A stretch of 64,000 bases of DNA from Streptosporangium album (GCF_014203795.1 NZ_JACHJU010000004.1:434001-498000), one strand, 5' to 3'; positions 1 through 8,597 are shown, numbered from the stretch's first letter. Made by a program: numbers and translations. The notes: a model not told the origin generated them from the sequence alone.

Positions 1-216
1 TGGGTGGTGCTCGCCGCCGACCCGCGCACCGCCGCCCGCCACGCCGAGGCCGCCGCCGCACAACTGGGCGCCGACCTGGTCATCGCGCTCACGCCGGTGG
101 AGCCGGACTCGCGCGACGTGGTGCTGATCCGCCCTGACGGGCACATCGGTTGGCGTGACCGTCCGGCACCCGACAAACTGACGGCATGGCTAACCCAGGT
201 GCTGCGGCCGGCGTAG
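1..216 (+). CDS. C-terminal end of a FAD-dependent aromatic hydroxylase (partial)
   Basis: The gene enters from the left edge, and only the last 71 residues are visible. They read like the C-terminal thioredoxin-like domain of PheA/TfdB-type flavin hydroxylases: the segment VVLIRPDGHIGWR followed by a closing helix is the usual end of that family, where the domain helps dimerisation and is not catalytic. No FAD-binding motif is in the window, so the substrate cannot be named. The following TetR gene begins inside it, overlapping by 31 bases, which suggests co-transcription and possible control of the hydroxylase by that regulator. The family call rests on the tail only. Confidence 0.6.
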   Translation, partial: WVVLAADPRTAARHAEAAAAQLGADLVIALTPVEPDSRDVVLIRPDGHIGWRDRPAPDKLTAWLTQVLRPA

Positions 217-785
217 AACGCCACGGCCGCCCACGCGACCCGGAAAACGACGCCGCCATCCTGGACGCGGCGTTGGACCTGCTGATCGAACGCGGCGCGG
301 CGGGCACCAGCATCGAAGCGGTCGCCCAACGCGCCGGCGTGGCGAAGCTGACCGTCTACCGGCGCTGGCGAGCCAAAGAGGATCTGCTGATGGCCGCGCT
401 GGAACACGCTCGCGCCCCCGACATGGACGCGCCTCCGGCCGGACAGTCGATCGACGAGCTGGTCGCGTTCGTCGCCGAGTTGCTCAGCCGGCCCCGCTTC
501 CGTGCGCTGATGGCGCGGGTCATCGGCGCCTCGGTGGACTACCCGAAACTGGTGAGCGCCTACACCGAGCGCTACCTCCGGCCACGGTTGGACGCCCTGG
601 CGGAGATCGCGCAGCAGGCCATCGACGCCAGGCGCTTCCCGCCGGACACCGATCCGAGCGTCATCCAGGACATCCTGGCCAGCTCGATCGGATCTGTCCT
701 TCTCCAGCATCCGGAGGACGTGACCGCAGCACAGATCGAGCGCCGGCTACGCATCCTGCTGCACCACATCGGATACCAGCCTTGA
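186..785 (+). CDS. TetR/AcrR family transcriptional regulator
   Basis: A 199-residue protein of normal length for the family. Residues about 20-65 form the TetR helix-turn-helix; SIEAVAQRAGVAKLTVYRRW is the recognition region and is followed by the typical K-E-D-L-L turn. The rest is a helical ligand-binding and dimerisation domain of the TetR_C type. The ATG at 186 lies within the preceding flavoprotein gene, so the two are translationally close. The likely role is a repressor that senses a small aromatic or toxic compound, inferred from the neighbouring hydroxylase only. No palindromic operator is visible immediately upstream because that DNA is coding. Confidence 0.85.
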   Translation: MANPGAAAGVERHGRPRDPENDAAILDAALDLLIERGAAGTSIEAVAQRAGVAKLTVYRRWRAKEDLLMAALEHARAPDMDAPPAGQSIDELVAFVAELLSRPRFRALMARVIGASVDYPKLVSAYTERYLRPRLDALAEIAQQAIDARRFPPDTDPSVIQDILASSIGSVLLQHPEDVTAAQIERRLRILLHHIGYQP

Positions 786-1217
786 CCTCCTAGGTTGGGC
801 CTTCGCCGAGACACCGCTGCCGAGGTTCCACAAGGGAGGTCAGTCTCGACGACGATCTCGACGAGGACGTCGTCGGGCGCGGTAGACCCCGGAAACGGGC
901 AGCAGTTCGGCGCCATCGCCAGAGCCGGTTTGGCCCTCTGTTCGCAATTCTTACGAGCACCCCTTGATCTTGTCCGTTATCGAGGGACTTCCGGACACAA
1001 AGATCACCGTCACCGAGCGCCACCCCACCAGGCACTCCACCATCTAGAGCAAGATCAAGATCAAGGCCGGGCTGCATCGGAACCGGAACGTACGCCAACG
1101 GCCCCGAGCGCCCTCGATCAGCACCCACCCCGACCTGCGGGAAGGCGCTTACCGTACGAAACGGTTCCGTTGCAGGTCCACCCCCGAGGCCGCGCCGCCC
1201 GCGCTGCCGGGCTGCGT
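786..1217. other. Intergenic stretch without a recognisable gene
   Basis: About 430 bases between the TetR gene and the end of the convergent transporter gene. Open frames cross it on both strands, but none has family features, a ribosome binding site or a convincing codon pattern. It could be decayed coding sequence. I see no clear terminator or RNA gene. Confidence 0.5.
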
Positions 1218-2087
1218 TCAAGCGGGGCCACCGCTCCGTCTGCGGCTGAGCACCGCGGCGATCGGTATGGCCGCCGCCAGGCCGCTGAGCAGTACCGCGG
1301 CGAGCGCTCCCAGGACGGCCGGCTCGTTGCCGAAGGAGATGCCGACGGCGGCCAGCGCGGGCCCCGCGTTGCGCACCGCCGCGACGCTTCCCATGGTGGT
1401 GCGGCGCGTCGGCGATCCGGTGGCCAGCACCGTGCCGGTGGCGAACGCGGCGATGGCCAGGACGAACCCCGCGAGCAGGGTGCGTGAGCCGAGCAGCGCG
1501 ACGACGTCGTGCCAGGTGCCCAGGAGCATGCCCGCCAACATGATCAGGAACGTCACGTTCGAGACCTTGGCGGCGACGGGGTGCCACGATCGCGCGGTGG
1601 GCGGCGCGTAGTGGCGCAGGGCCAGTCCGACGGCGAACGGTACGAGCTGCAGGATGGCCACGGTCCGCACCAGTGCGGCCACGTCGAGGGAGATGGCCCC
1701 GCCACCCTTGGCCGCGGTGAGGATGCCGTTGGCCGCCGGGCCGAAGGTGATGCTGCCGACGGCGGCGAGCAGCACCTGCATCGCCGCGCCCGCGACCACG
1801 TCTCCCTTCTGCACCATGCCCAGTTTCGCCCCTAACGGTCCACCCGGCGACGACGCGACCAGGACCAGCGCTATGAAAGGCGCCGTGGGCAGGCCGAACA
1901 GCGCGGCGACGCCCCAGCCGAGCAGCGGGACGGCCACCAGGTTGGCCGCCAGCGCCAGCAGGAGCAGCGGCGGGTCCGCCAGGACGGCACGCAACTCCGG
2001 CAGCGTGGCTCCGAGACCGGCGGTGAACATGGTGGTCGCGATGAAGATCACGGCGATCGCGTTGAACAGCAGATGCAGCGTATCCAT
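1218..2087 (-). CDS. Bile acid:sodium symporter (BASS) family membrane transporter
   Basis: A 289-residue, very hydrophobic protein with about eight to nine predicted membrane segments and a signature-like stretch near residues 77-88 (LVASSPGGPLGA), matching the conserved glycine/proline crossover region of BASS-type carriers. These use the sodium gradient to move organic anions such as bile acids, pyruvate or pantoate; the substrate here is unknown. A GGGGGGTGG ribosome binding site sits 5 bases before the ATG. The gene lies 52 bases downstream of the Dyp-type peroxidase on the same strand and may be the last gene of that operon. Confidence 0.75.
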   Translation of the reverse strand: MDTLHLLFNAIAVIFIATTMFTAGLGATLPELRAVLADPPLLLLALAANLVAVPLLGWGVAALFGLPTAPFIALVLVASSPGGPLGAKLGMVQKGDVVAGAAMQVLLAAVGSITFGPAANGILTAAKGGGAISLDVAALVRTVAILQLVPFAVGLALRHYAPPTARSWHPVAAKVSNVTFLIMLAGMLLGTWHDVVALLGSRTLLAGFVLAIAAFATGTVLATGSPTRRTTMGSVAAVRNAGPALAAVGISFGNEPAVLGALAAVLLSGLAAAIPIAAVLSRRRSGGPA

Positions 2088-2139
2088 GAGACCACCCCCC
2101 GAGGGAGACCGTGTCCGGGCGACGTCCGCCCGCCGCGCG

Positions 2140-3474
2140 TCAGTCTTCGAGTTCGCCGAGCCAGCGCAGGGCGCTCAGCCCGGGCATGAAGCAGTACTCG
2201 CCGCCGCGTGTGACGACGAACCGCGGCAGCGACGGCAGGCGCCGCCGTACCGGTCGCCGGGGGATCGTGAAATCGCCGGTGCCGTCGTTCGATCCGACCA
2301 CGGGGTCTCTCGCGTCGCCGGCGCCGAAGAAGACGCCGTCGTTCATCCATTGGGACTGGACGAACTCGAACTGCCGTCCGAGGTGCGCTCCGACGAACGT
2401 GAACATCAGTCCGCGGTCGGCCCCGTCGTCTTCCAGGACTCCCTTGGGCAGCGGCGGGCCGTACGCGGTGCCGCGTCTGATCATTCGGTGCAGTCTCGGC
2501 GCTCCCGCCACCGACGCGTCACGGGGATTGGCCCGGCGGATGTGGCAGCCGCCAGGAGTCGTGAATCCCGCCGGATCGCCCTGCTCGTAGAGGAAGCTGT
2601 TGTTGCGGATCCGATCGGCGCCGAGCTCGGGGTCGTCGTGCAGCGGGCTGAGCGCCAGTGGCGCGCCGCTGCGCCAGCGTCCCATGATCTTCGCTGCCAG
2701 CAGCTCCTCGTCCTCGGGGTCGGTGGAGCTGTCCTTCAGGTACCGCCGGAACATGGCGACCCGCTGGTGGAGTTTACGGAAGGCCACGTAGGTGCCGTTG
2801 CGGCCGAGCGCCCCGGGCTGCGGGGTCTGGACGCCGCCCAGCTCGTCGCGGTAGCCGAGCACGAACTCGCCGGCCTTGAGTGGAACCTCCAGCCGGTTCG
2901 ACCCGGCGATGCCGCTGCCCTCGACGGCCGGGTGGCTGATGCCGTCGCGGTAGCCGAAAGGTTCGGCCTCATCGGGCGGCACATAGCAGTCCTGCCGCCA
3001 GATCGCGGTCACGCCGGGGAGCCGGTGATACGCCGGGCGGGCATGATCGATGGCCTTCTCCAGCTGTGCGCGGTCAGGTGCGAGCGCGGTGAGCACCACG
3101 TGGACATCAGGCGTACCCAGCGGGGGTTCCCAGTTCTCGGGAGCGCTCTCGCCGGTGTCGCCCAGCGCCTTCGCCCGTGCGGCCATCCCCTGCCGGAACT
3201 CCCAGGCGAAGGTGTCCAGCGATTCCCGCGGCACACCCAGGGCTTTCAGGCCCTGATAGCTGACCGCGACGCTCACCCAGGTCTCGCCAAGGGGACTCAT
3301 CGAGTCGGCGGCCGAGGTCACCACCGCGCTCGCGCGCCGCATCAGCTCCCGCCCGTGCGCGCGGTCGTCGATGCGGAAGAGGATGTACGTCGCCGCGTAC
3401 GGGGTCGGCCGAGGGCTGAGAACCCCGCGCTGGATGTCGTCGAGTTCGAGTGTGACGTGCGTTCGCTCGGTCAC
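2140..3474 (-). CDS. Dyp-type haem peroxidase
   Basis: A 444-residue protein. The hallmark Dyp motif appears as GYRDGISHP around residue 178, where the aspartate is the distal acid/base residue that activates hydrogen peroxide; a C-terminal histidine and arginine-rich half would carry the haem pocket. The length exceeds bacterial A and B types (about 300-400) and suggests a larger C/D-like type. No twin-arginine signal is present, so it is probably cytoplasmic. The start is a GTG with GGGAGG five to six bases upstream. It is the third gene of an operon after two proteins of unknown function, with only 22 bases between it and the second. No encapsulin gene is adjacent, unlike many Dyp loci. 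Confidence 0.88.
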   Translation of the reverse strand: MTERTHVTLELDDIQRGVLSPRPTPYAATYILFRIDDRAHGRELMRRASAVVTSAADSMSPLGETWVSVAVSYQGLKALGVPRESLDTFAWEFRQGMAARAKALGDTGESAPENWEPPLGTPDVHVVLTALAPDRAQLEKAIDHARPAYHRLPGVTAIWRQDCYVPPDEAEPFGYRDGISHPAVEGSGIAGSNRLEVPLKAGEFVLGYRDELGGVQTPQPGALGRNGTYVAFRKLHQRVAMFRRYLKDSSTDPEDEELLAAKIMGRWRSGAPLALSPLHDDPELGADRIRNNSFLYEQGDPAGFTTPGGCHIRRANPRDASVAGAPRLHRMIRRGTAYGPPLPKGVLEDDGADRGLMFTFVGAHLGRQFEFVQSQWMNDGVFFGAGDARDPVVGSNDGTGDFTIPRRPVRRRLPSLPRFVVTRGGEYCFMPGLSALRWLGELED

Positions 3475-3496
3475 GGATACCTCCCTTCTTGCGGCA

Positions 3497-4513
3497 CTAC
3501 TTCACCGAGACGATGTTTCTCCAGAAGTTGCGCAGGCTCTCGTCGCCGCCGAACAACGAGCTGAAGATCGTGGAGTCCGCCATGAGCACGTCGCCGGCCC
3601 GCTCACCGCTCGGGGGCATCCACAGGAACATGTTGAACTCGGTGTTCCCGGCCTCGGCGAACGGATGCGGCCTGGACATGTCGATCGGCTGCCTGCCCAG
3701 CACGTGGATGACATCCGGCTCGTCGGTCGTCACCGCGTAGTGCGGCAGGTGCAAGTGGAAGTTGAAGGTGGTCACCCCTTCCAGCCATCCCTTGGTGTCC
3801 AGGTCTCTGGCGATCGACAGGGGGGCGATCCTGTTCGGCTCCCGCACCGCGGGACGCAGCCCGTAGCGGTTCTCGACAGGCACTCCGAGCCCTTCCATCA
3901 ACGACCGGGTGTACCTGCCGAACCGTTGCTGGCGGGGAACCAGGAGGTCGCCGTGATGGTGGTACTCGACGTTTCGCACCTCCAGGTCGTCCGCCGCCCC
4001 GACGTCGTGATGCGGCCCCAGGACCAGGCAGGTTCCCTCCCGGCTGAGGAACTGCCGCAGCGCCTCGATCTCCTCGGGAGCGGCGTCCTGCCCGGTGATC
4101 ATGTGGTCCAGTCCGAACACGAACAAGGTGTCGGTGTCCGCCAGCACCCGCTCGTCGAGCGGAGTGCGGAAACCGGCTTGATCGACGCGTTGGTACACGG
4201 GCACGGTGTGTCCCGTGGTCTCCGCGACGAACTGCTGGAACGGCACCCAGGCCCAGAAGAACAACTCCAGCGTCCCCGCGATGCCCTGCTGGAAGCGCAT
4301 CGGGTCGGACCACTTCGGATCCTCGTAGGCGGGCCAGGCGACGCGCCGGACCTCTGTCATCGTGGAGAACCGGTTGTCGAGCTCCGCCGGGTTCCTGCCG
4401 GCCTCGGCCGGATAGCTCCATGCGACGTAGATGCTCACCCGTCGCCGGCCAGGGGTGTACTCGCGCGGCACGTGGTTCTGGTTGTACGTGCGCGCGGTCC
4501 TGGACTCGTTCAT
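3497..4513 (-). CDS. Conserved protein of unknown function with a GATase-like segment
   Basis: A 338-residue soluble protein with no signal peptide that I cannot assign to a named family. Residues about 130-180 (a hydrophobic strand LFVFGLDHMITG, then a helix EEIEALRQFLS and a second strand TCLVLGPHHD) look like the class I glutamine-amidotransferase/ThuA fold, but the nucleophile Cys is not obvious. A run of histidines follows (YHHHGDLL), which could bind metal. The start ATG has GGAGATGGA directly upstream. It lies 44 bases after the first operon gene and 22 bases before the Dyp peroxidase, so it probably supports the peroxidase pathway, perhaps handling its substrate or product. Confidence 0.6.
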   Translation of the reverse strand: MNESRTARTYNQNHVPREYTPGRRRVSIYVAWSYPAEAGRNPAELDNRFSTMTEVRRVAWPAYEDPKWSDPMRFQQGIAGTLELFFWAWVPFQQFVAETTGHTVPVYQRVDQAGFRTPLDERVLADTDTLFVFGLDHMITGQDAAPEEIEALRQFLSREGTCLVLGPHHDVGAADDLEVRNVEYHHHGDLLVPRQQRFGRYTRSLMEGLGVPVENRYGLRPAVREPNRIAPLSIARDLDTKGWLEGVTTFNFHLHLPHYAVTTDEPDVIHVLGRQPIDMSRPHPFAEAGNTEFNMFLWMPPSGERAGDVLMADSTIFSSLFGGDESLRNFWRNIVSVK

Positions 4514-4557
4514 TCCATCTCCGATCTACAGGGATACGTGGGCGGCTGGACCGAAGA

Positions 4558-5091
4558 TCACTGCAGCTGGTCGAGCATCTCCGACAGGGCGCTCTTTATC
4601 CGCAGAGCCTTTTTGATTTCGTCGGCGGTGAAGTACGGATATTCTCCGTACTCGATGAAGCTCGGGCAGTGGTGCTCGCGGACGAACAGGACGAACGCCT
4701 CGGGATTGGTTTTCCAGTCTTCGGGGAATCCCTCGAGATTCTCGAAAGCCGTGCTCACGCCTGCTTTGCTGAACAGCGCGATGGCGTCTTCGGTGTACTT
4801 GTCGAAGTCGGTGTCGAAGATGGCCTGGTACATGAAACGGGTGTCGTCGTCGAAGAGCACCCAGCGTAGATAGTGCAGCTTGAGTGGCGCGAGAAGATAC
4901 GGGTCGCCTTCCAACGCCTTGGCGAGTGTGTGACCGTAGTCGCGTATCGCCTCGGCCCGGCCGGGCTTTACTTTCGCGATGATGGTGAACCCGTAACACG
5001 CCGGGGTCCTCGGAAAGACAGGGCCGTATTTCCCCTGCTCGAGCTGGTCGGTCTCCTTGGGGATGACAACTGCCTGTGGCCTGATTTCCAT
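4558..5091 (-). CDS. Conserved protein, probable dimeric alpha/beta-barrel fold, first gene of the peroxidase operon
   Basis: A 177-residue protein. I chose the ATG at 5091 (protein MEIRPQAV...) over one eight codons upstream because GGAGG lies exactly seven bases before it. The strand-helix pattern (YGFTIIAKVKPGRAEAIRDY, later FMYQAIFDTDFDKY) resembles the ferredoxin-like repeats of EthD/Dabb and of Dyp peroxidases, but no catalytic residues can be assigned. Codon use and GC are slightly lower than in the neighbours. It precedes the 338-residue protein and the Dyp peroxidase, and the tight spacing suggests a dedicated partner of this oxidative system. The function is unknown. Confidence 0.6.
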   Translation of the reverse strand: MEIRPQAVVIPKETDQLEQGKYGPVFPRTPACYGFTIIAKVKPGRAEAIRDYGHTLAKALEGDPYLLAPLKLHYLRWVLFDDDTRFMYQAIFDTDFDKYTEDAIALFSKAGVSTAFENLEGFPEDWKTNPEAFVLFVREHHCPSFIEYGEYPYFTADEIKKALRIKSALSEMLDQLQ

Positions 5092-5311
5092 TCCGGTTCC
5101 TCCGTCATCTGGCAAGGAAGAACCTCACACTATGGGACGAATACGACCGGATCACCACATCGGTATCACAGCATTTGTCGGTATTTTAGGTGATCGTCTT
5201 TTACGTCCCGGCGATCGCCGCCGGCCGTCATGGCCGCGGCCACCGCGCGGTCGCCATCACGACCACCCCCGAACAGGATCGACCACCCCTATCCACCGGC
5301 TTACCGCGACA

Positions 5312-5725
5312 TCAACCCCATGTCAACGAACCACCGACCAGCGATCCACGGGCGTCCTGGCGGGCCGCCCGCGCCCGCAGATAGCGCTGCTCGGGAAGGC
5401 TGCTGGTGCGACGTGCGGCCGTCCGGTAGCCGGACCGGGCGGCGTCGTGGTCGCCGGCCATCTCCAGGAGATGCGCACGGACCGCGTCCAGGCGGTGGTG
5501 TCCGGTCATCCGGTCGTCTGCGTCAAGTGTCTCCAGCAGCTCGAGCCCGGCTTTCGGCCCCTTCACCATCGCCACCGCCACCGCCACCGCCACCGCATGG
5601 TTGAGCGTGACCACGGGACCGGGTGAGATGCGGGCGAGCAGGTCGTAGAGCACGAGGATCTGAGGCCAGTCGGTCTCCTTCGCATGTGCCGCCTCGGCGT
5701 GGACCGCGGCGATGGCGGCCAGCTG
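5312..5725 (-). pseudogene. C-terminal remnant of an ECF (DUF6596-type) RNA polymerase sigma factor
   Basis: Translating the minus strand downward from 5725 gives QLAAIAAVHAEA, then ETDWPQILVLYDLLAR, a proline-threonine LNHAVAVA segment and a C-terminal TPR-like part (HHRLDAVRAHLLE). This order is the conserved C-terminal half of the long ECF sigma factors with a DUF6596/SigJ-like extension. Sigma domains 2 and 4 are absent: directly upstream, in the same frame, is the stop codon of the TetR gene. It is therefore a truncated leftover joined to another gene. The reading frame is still open to 5312, so the loss may be recent. A hexamer expansion lies inside it. Confidence 0.7.
5571..5596. repeat. 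Tandem hexamer (GCCACC)x4 microsatellite
   Basis: Four perfect copies of GCCACC and a partial fifth sit inside the sigma-factor remnant. On the minus strand they encode alternating Val-Ala after LNHAVA, where intact relatives usually have one VAVAE step followed by G-P. The repeat therefore looks like slippage expansion in a gene no longer under selection, although it keeps the frame. Confidence 0.75.
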
Positions 5726-6409
5726 TCACCTCCGCCTCCCGGTCTCGTCCACGAGTGACCGTGCCTGCGCCGTGTCGGGGCGGACGTCCGGCCCGTGCGC
5801 GGCCTCGGCTCCGCCGCGCAACAGCGCGAACGCGTGTTTCGCGGCACGGACGGCCTCGGGGTGGACCTGTTCGGCCGTCTCCCCTCCGGCGAGCCTGCGC
5901 CAGTTCCGGCGGGCCAGCACGCGCTGCACGGCCAGCACCTGGCCGGCGACGAGACGGGCGGTGAGGTCGTCGCCGTCCTCGGCGAGCGCCTCGGCCAACG
6001 CCTCCTCATCGGCGGCCATGTAGTGAAACAGCCGGGCCGCCAGGCTGGGGGTGCCGAAGACCATGCGGTGGTAGGCGAGGACCTCTCCGTTGTCGTTGAG
6101 GCCGGTGACGGGGTCGCGCCGCTGTAGTCCGCTCAGGAAGTGGCGCTCCAGCGCGGCCAGCGGCTCCTCCCCCGGTCGCCGTTGCCGGACGACACGAGCG
6201 GCCTCCCCCTGGTGATCGACGATCCGGTGAAGGACGAGGTCCTCCTTGGTGGCGAAGTATTTGAACAGGGTCGGCTTGGAGACCTCCGCGGCCGCCGCGA
6301 CCTCGGCGACCGACACCTCGCCGAAGCCACGCCGCAGGAACAGCGTGATCGCCGCCATGGAGATCGCCTCATGGATCCGCTGCTTCTTGATGTCCCGAAG
6401 TCCCGTCAC
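5726..6409 (-). CDS. TetR/AcrR family regulator, divergent from helR
   Basis: A 227-residue protein. Residues about 10-60 form the DNA-binding domain, with SVAEVAAAAEVSKPTLFKYF as recognition helix region, a common form in TetR proteins controlling resistance genes. The C-terminal domain is of generic TetR_C type. It is transcribed away from the HelD/HelR gene, and the 65-base gap holds two palindromes suited to a TetR dimer, so it very likely represses itself and helR and is released by a ligand. The last codons run into the sigma-factor remnant, so the extreme C-terminus (ETGRRR) may have been altered by that junction. Confidence 0.85.
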   Translation of the reverse strand: MTGLRDIKKQRIHEAISMAAITLFLRRGFGEVSVAEVAAAAEVSKPTLFKYFATKEDLVLHRIVDHQGEAARVVRQRRPGEEPLAALERHFLSGLQRRDPVTGLNDNGEVLAYHRMVFGTPSLAARLFHYMAADEEALAEALAEDGDDLTARLVAGQVLAVQRVLARRNWRRLAGGETAEQVHPEAVRAAKHAFALLRGGAEAAHGPDVRPDTAQARSLVDETGRRR

Positions 6410-6429
6410 ATCCTCATCCTACCTACGTG

Positions 6430-6460
6430 TTAACCTGGTTAAAATCTTAACCGAGTTAAG
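6430..6460. promoter_or_regulatory. Tandem palindromic operators between tetR and helR
   Basis: Two AT-rich palindromes stand in otherwise GC-rich DNA: TTAACCTGGTTAA at 6430-6442 and CTTAACCGAGTTAAG at 6446-6460. Both share the half-site TTAAC/GTTAA and lie one to one-and-a-half helical turns apart. They begin 20 bases from the TetR start and end 14 bases before helR, where a bound TetR dimer would block both promoters. Confidence 0.8.
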
Positions 6461-6474
6461 TTTGGTGGTATGGG

Positions 6475-8484
6475 ATGACCGTGCTGAACGACGAGAAGGC
6501 CTACCTCGCACGCTGCGAGACGGCGTTGCGCAGGATGCTCGACGGCGCCCGCCACAATGTCGTCGTCGGCGAGCAGGTGGCAGGCGACCGATACAGCGCC
6601 GAACGGCTCGGACGCCATCTCAAAAGCCTCGCCAAGCAGCTGGAAGAGGAACCCGACGGCCCGCCGTTCTTCGGCCGACTCGACTTCGGCGACAGCGCCG
6701 CCGCCGGTGACCACCGCGCACAGCGCTACTACATCGGCCGGCGCCACATCAGCGGCGACACCGGGCAGCAGCCGATGGTCATCGACTGGCGCGCCCCCGT
6801 CTCCAAGGCGTTCTACCAGGCCGGCGCTCACGACCCGCAGGGCATCGCCGTGCGGCGCCGTTTCGGCTGGGCGGCGAACACGCTGACCGGTTTCGAAGAC
6901 GAACGCCTGGAGTCCGGGGAGAACCTGGGGACCGCCAGCCGGATCGTGGCCGCCGAGATCGAGCGCCCCCGCGTCGGCCCGATGCGTGACATCGTCGCCA
7001 CCATCCAGCCCGAGCAGGACGACCTGGTCCGCGCCGGACTCCAGGAGTCGATCTGCGTCCAGGGAGCCCCCGGTACGGGCAAGACCGCGGTGGGCCTGCA
7101 CCGGGCCGCCTATCTGCTGTACGCCCACCGGCAACGGCTCGAACGCGGGGGCGTTCTGGTCCTGGGCCCCAACCGCGCCTTCCTCGGCTACATCTCGTCG
7201 GTGCTGCCGGCCCTGGGCGAGGGCGACGTCGAGCAGACGACGATAGACCAGCTGCTGGCCCGCGGCCCGGTCCGGGGGGCCGACAGCGACGACGCGGCGG
7301 CCGTCAAGCACGACGCCCGCATGGCGGAGGTGCTACGCCGGGCCCTGTACGGGCGGGTACGCAGACCCACCGAGCCGGTCACCGTCCCCGACCACTCCTT
7401 CCGCTGGCGCGTGGCGGCCGAAGACCTGCGCCGCGTCGTCGACGACACCCTGCGCGAGGCACCGCCCTACGCGGTCGGCCGCGAACGGGTGCGCTCCCGC
7501 GCCGTCGCCCTGCTGCAGCGGCAGGCCGAGGCCCGCGGCAGGATCGTCAACGCCGCCTGGACACGCACGATGGGCAGGGCCCTCACCTCTTTCCTGGACG
7601 CGGTGTGGCCCGCCGTACGACCACACGAGGTCGTCGCCGGACTGCTCGGCGACGCCGAGGCGCTGGCACGGGCCGCGGACGGGGTCCTGACAGCGCGGGA
7701 GCAGGGGGTGATCGCGTGGGTCAGGCCGCCGCGGACGTTCAAGAGCGCCGTCTGGTCGCCGGCCGACACCGTGCTCCTCGACGAGGTCGCGGGGCTGCTG
7801 GAACGCCCGCGAGGCTATGGCCATGTGATCGTCGACGAGGCGCAGGACCTGTCGGCGATGCAGTGCCGGGCGGTAGCCCGGAGGAGCGAGTACGGCTCGA
7901 TCACCGTGCTGGGCGACCTGGCCCAGGGCACGACGCCCTGGGCCGCCCGCGACTGGCGCGACCGGCTCACGCAACTGGGCAAGCCGGAGGCGCGGGTGAT
8001 CACGCTGGCGACCGGTTTCCGCGTGCCCGCGGCCGTGGTCGCGCTCGCCAACCGCCTGCTCGGAGCCCTCGAGGTGGACGTGCCCGCCACCCGTTCCTTC
8101 CGGACCGACGGCCGGCTACGCGTCCAGGAGGTGCCGGACCTGCCACGTGCCGCCGTCGCCGCGGTACGCGAAGCCCTGTGCCATGAGGGCTCGATCGCGG
8201 TCATCGCCGCCGACGCCGCCGTCGAGACGTTCGCGGCGGCGCTGTGGAACGAGGGCATCACGATCGCCGAGGCCGGTGAGACGAGCGGCGCACGGGTGAG
8301 CGTCGTGCCCGCGACGATGGCCAAGGGACTGGAGTACGACCATGTGGTGGTGGCCGAGCCGGCCGACATCGCCGGAGCCGAGGAGCGGGGCCTCAACCGG
8401 CTGTACGTGGCGCTCACCCGCGCCGTGTCGCGGCTCGACGTCCTGCACCACCGCCCGCTCCCTCCGCATCTGGCCGATGCGTGA
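6475..8484 (+). CDS. helR: HelD/HelR-type RNA polymerase recycling ATPase (UvrD-like)
   Basis: A 669-residue superfamily-1 ATPase. The N-terminal part (about 1-130) contains the coiled-coil and IDWRAPV segment typical of HelD proteins, which insert arms into RNA polymerase channels. Walker A is GAPGTGKT at residues 197-204, Walker B VDEAQDLS at 453-460, and late helicase motifs include AKGLEYDHVVV and LYVALTRA. HelD/HelR proteins remove DNA, nascent RNA and, in the Streptomyces HelR case, rifamycin from RNA polymerase, giving tolerance. Here the gene sits opposite a TetR gene with operator palindromes; I do not see the rifamycin-associated element known from some actinomycetes. The sub-type HelR over HelD is inference; the family is clear. 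Confidence 0.85.
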   Translation: MTVLNDEKAYLARCETALRRMLDGARHNVVVGEQVAGDRYSAERLGRHLKSLAKQLEEEPDGPPFFGRLDFGDSAAAGDHRAQRYYIGRRHISGDTGQQPMVIDWRAPVSKAFYQAGAHDPQGIAVRRRFGWAANTLTGFEDERLESGENLGTASRIVAAEIERPRVGPMRDIVATIQPEQDDLVRAGLQESICVQGAPGTGKTAVGLHRAAYLLYAHRQRLERGGVLVLGPNRAFLGYISSVLPALGEGDVEQTTIDQLLARGPVRGADSDDAAAVKHDARMAEVLRRALYGRVRRPTEPVTVPDHSFRWRVAAEDLRRVVDDTLREAPPYAVGRERVRSRAVALLQRQAEARGRIVNAAWTRTMGRALTSFLDAVWPAVRPHEVVAGLLGDAEALARAADGVLTAREQGVIAWVRPPRTFKSAVWSPADTVLLDEVAGLLERPRGYGHVIVDEAQDLSAMQCRAVARRSEYGSITVLGDLAQGTTPWAARDWRDRLTQLGKPEARVITLATGFRVPAAVVALANRLLGALEVDVPATRSFRTDGRLRVQEVPDLPRAAVAAVREALCHEGSIAVIAADAAVETFAAALWNEGITIAEAGETSGARVSVVPATMAKGLEYDHVVVAEPADIAGAEERGLNRLYVALTRAVSRLDVLHHRPLPPHLADA

Positions 8485-8562
8485 GCCGGTCGCGTCGATG
8501 ACCGGCTACGACGTGATGCGGGGCCCGGACCTCCAGGCCAGAACGGGAGCACTCAGGAGGAA

Positions 8563-8597
8563 GGGGGTCGTTCCCTCGTCGGGACGGCCCCCCTTTC
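8563..8597 (+). terminator. Hairpin terminator between helR and the PRC-barrel gene
   Basis: GGGGGTCGTTCCC pairs with GGGACGGCCCCC across a five-base loop, with one bulge, and is followed by CTTTC. It lies between the convergent ends of two genes and could stop transcription from helR, less efficiently from the other side. Confidence 0.6.

Noticed and set aside
2140-3474. Encapsulin nanocompartment cargo (Dyp peroxidase)
   Set aside because: No encapsulin shell gene is near, and no encapsulin-targeting tail is recognisable at the C-terminus.
5571-5596. CRISPR-like or regulatory repeat
   Set aside because: The units are six bases, directly adjacent, without spacers, and lie inside a pseudogene: a microsatellite.
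6410-6474. Rifamycin-associated element upstream of helR
   Set aside because: The known GC-rich inverted element is not in this gap; only the TTAAC palindromes are.
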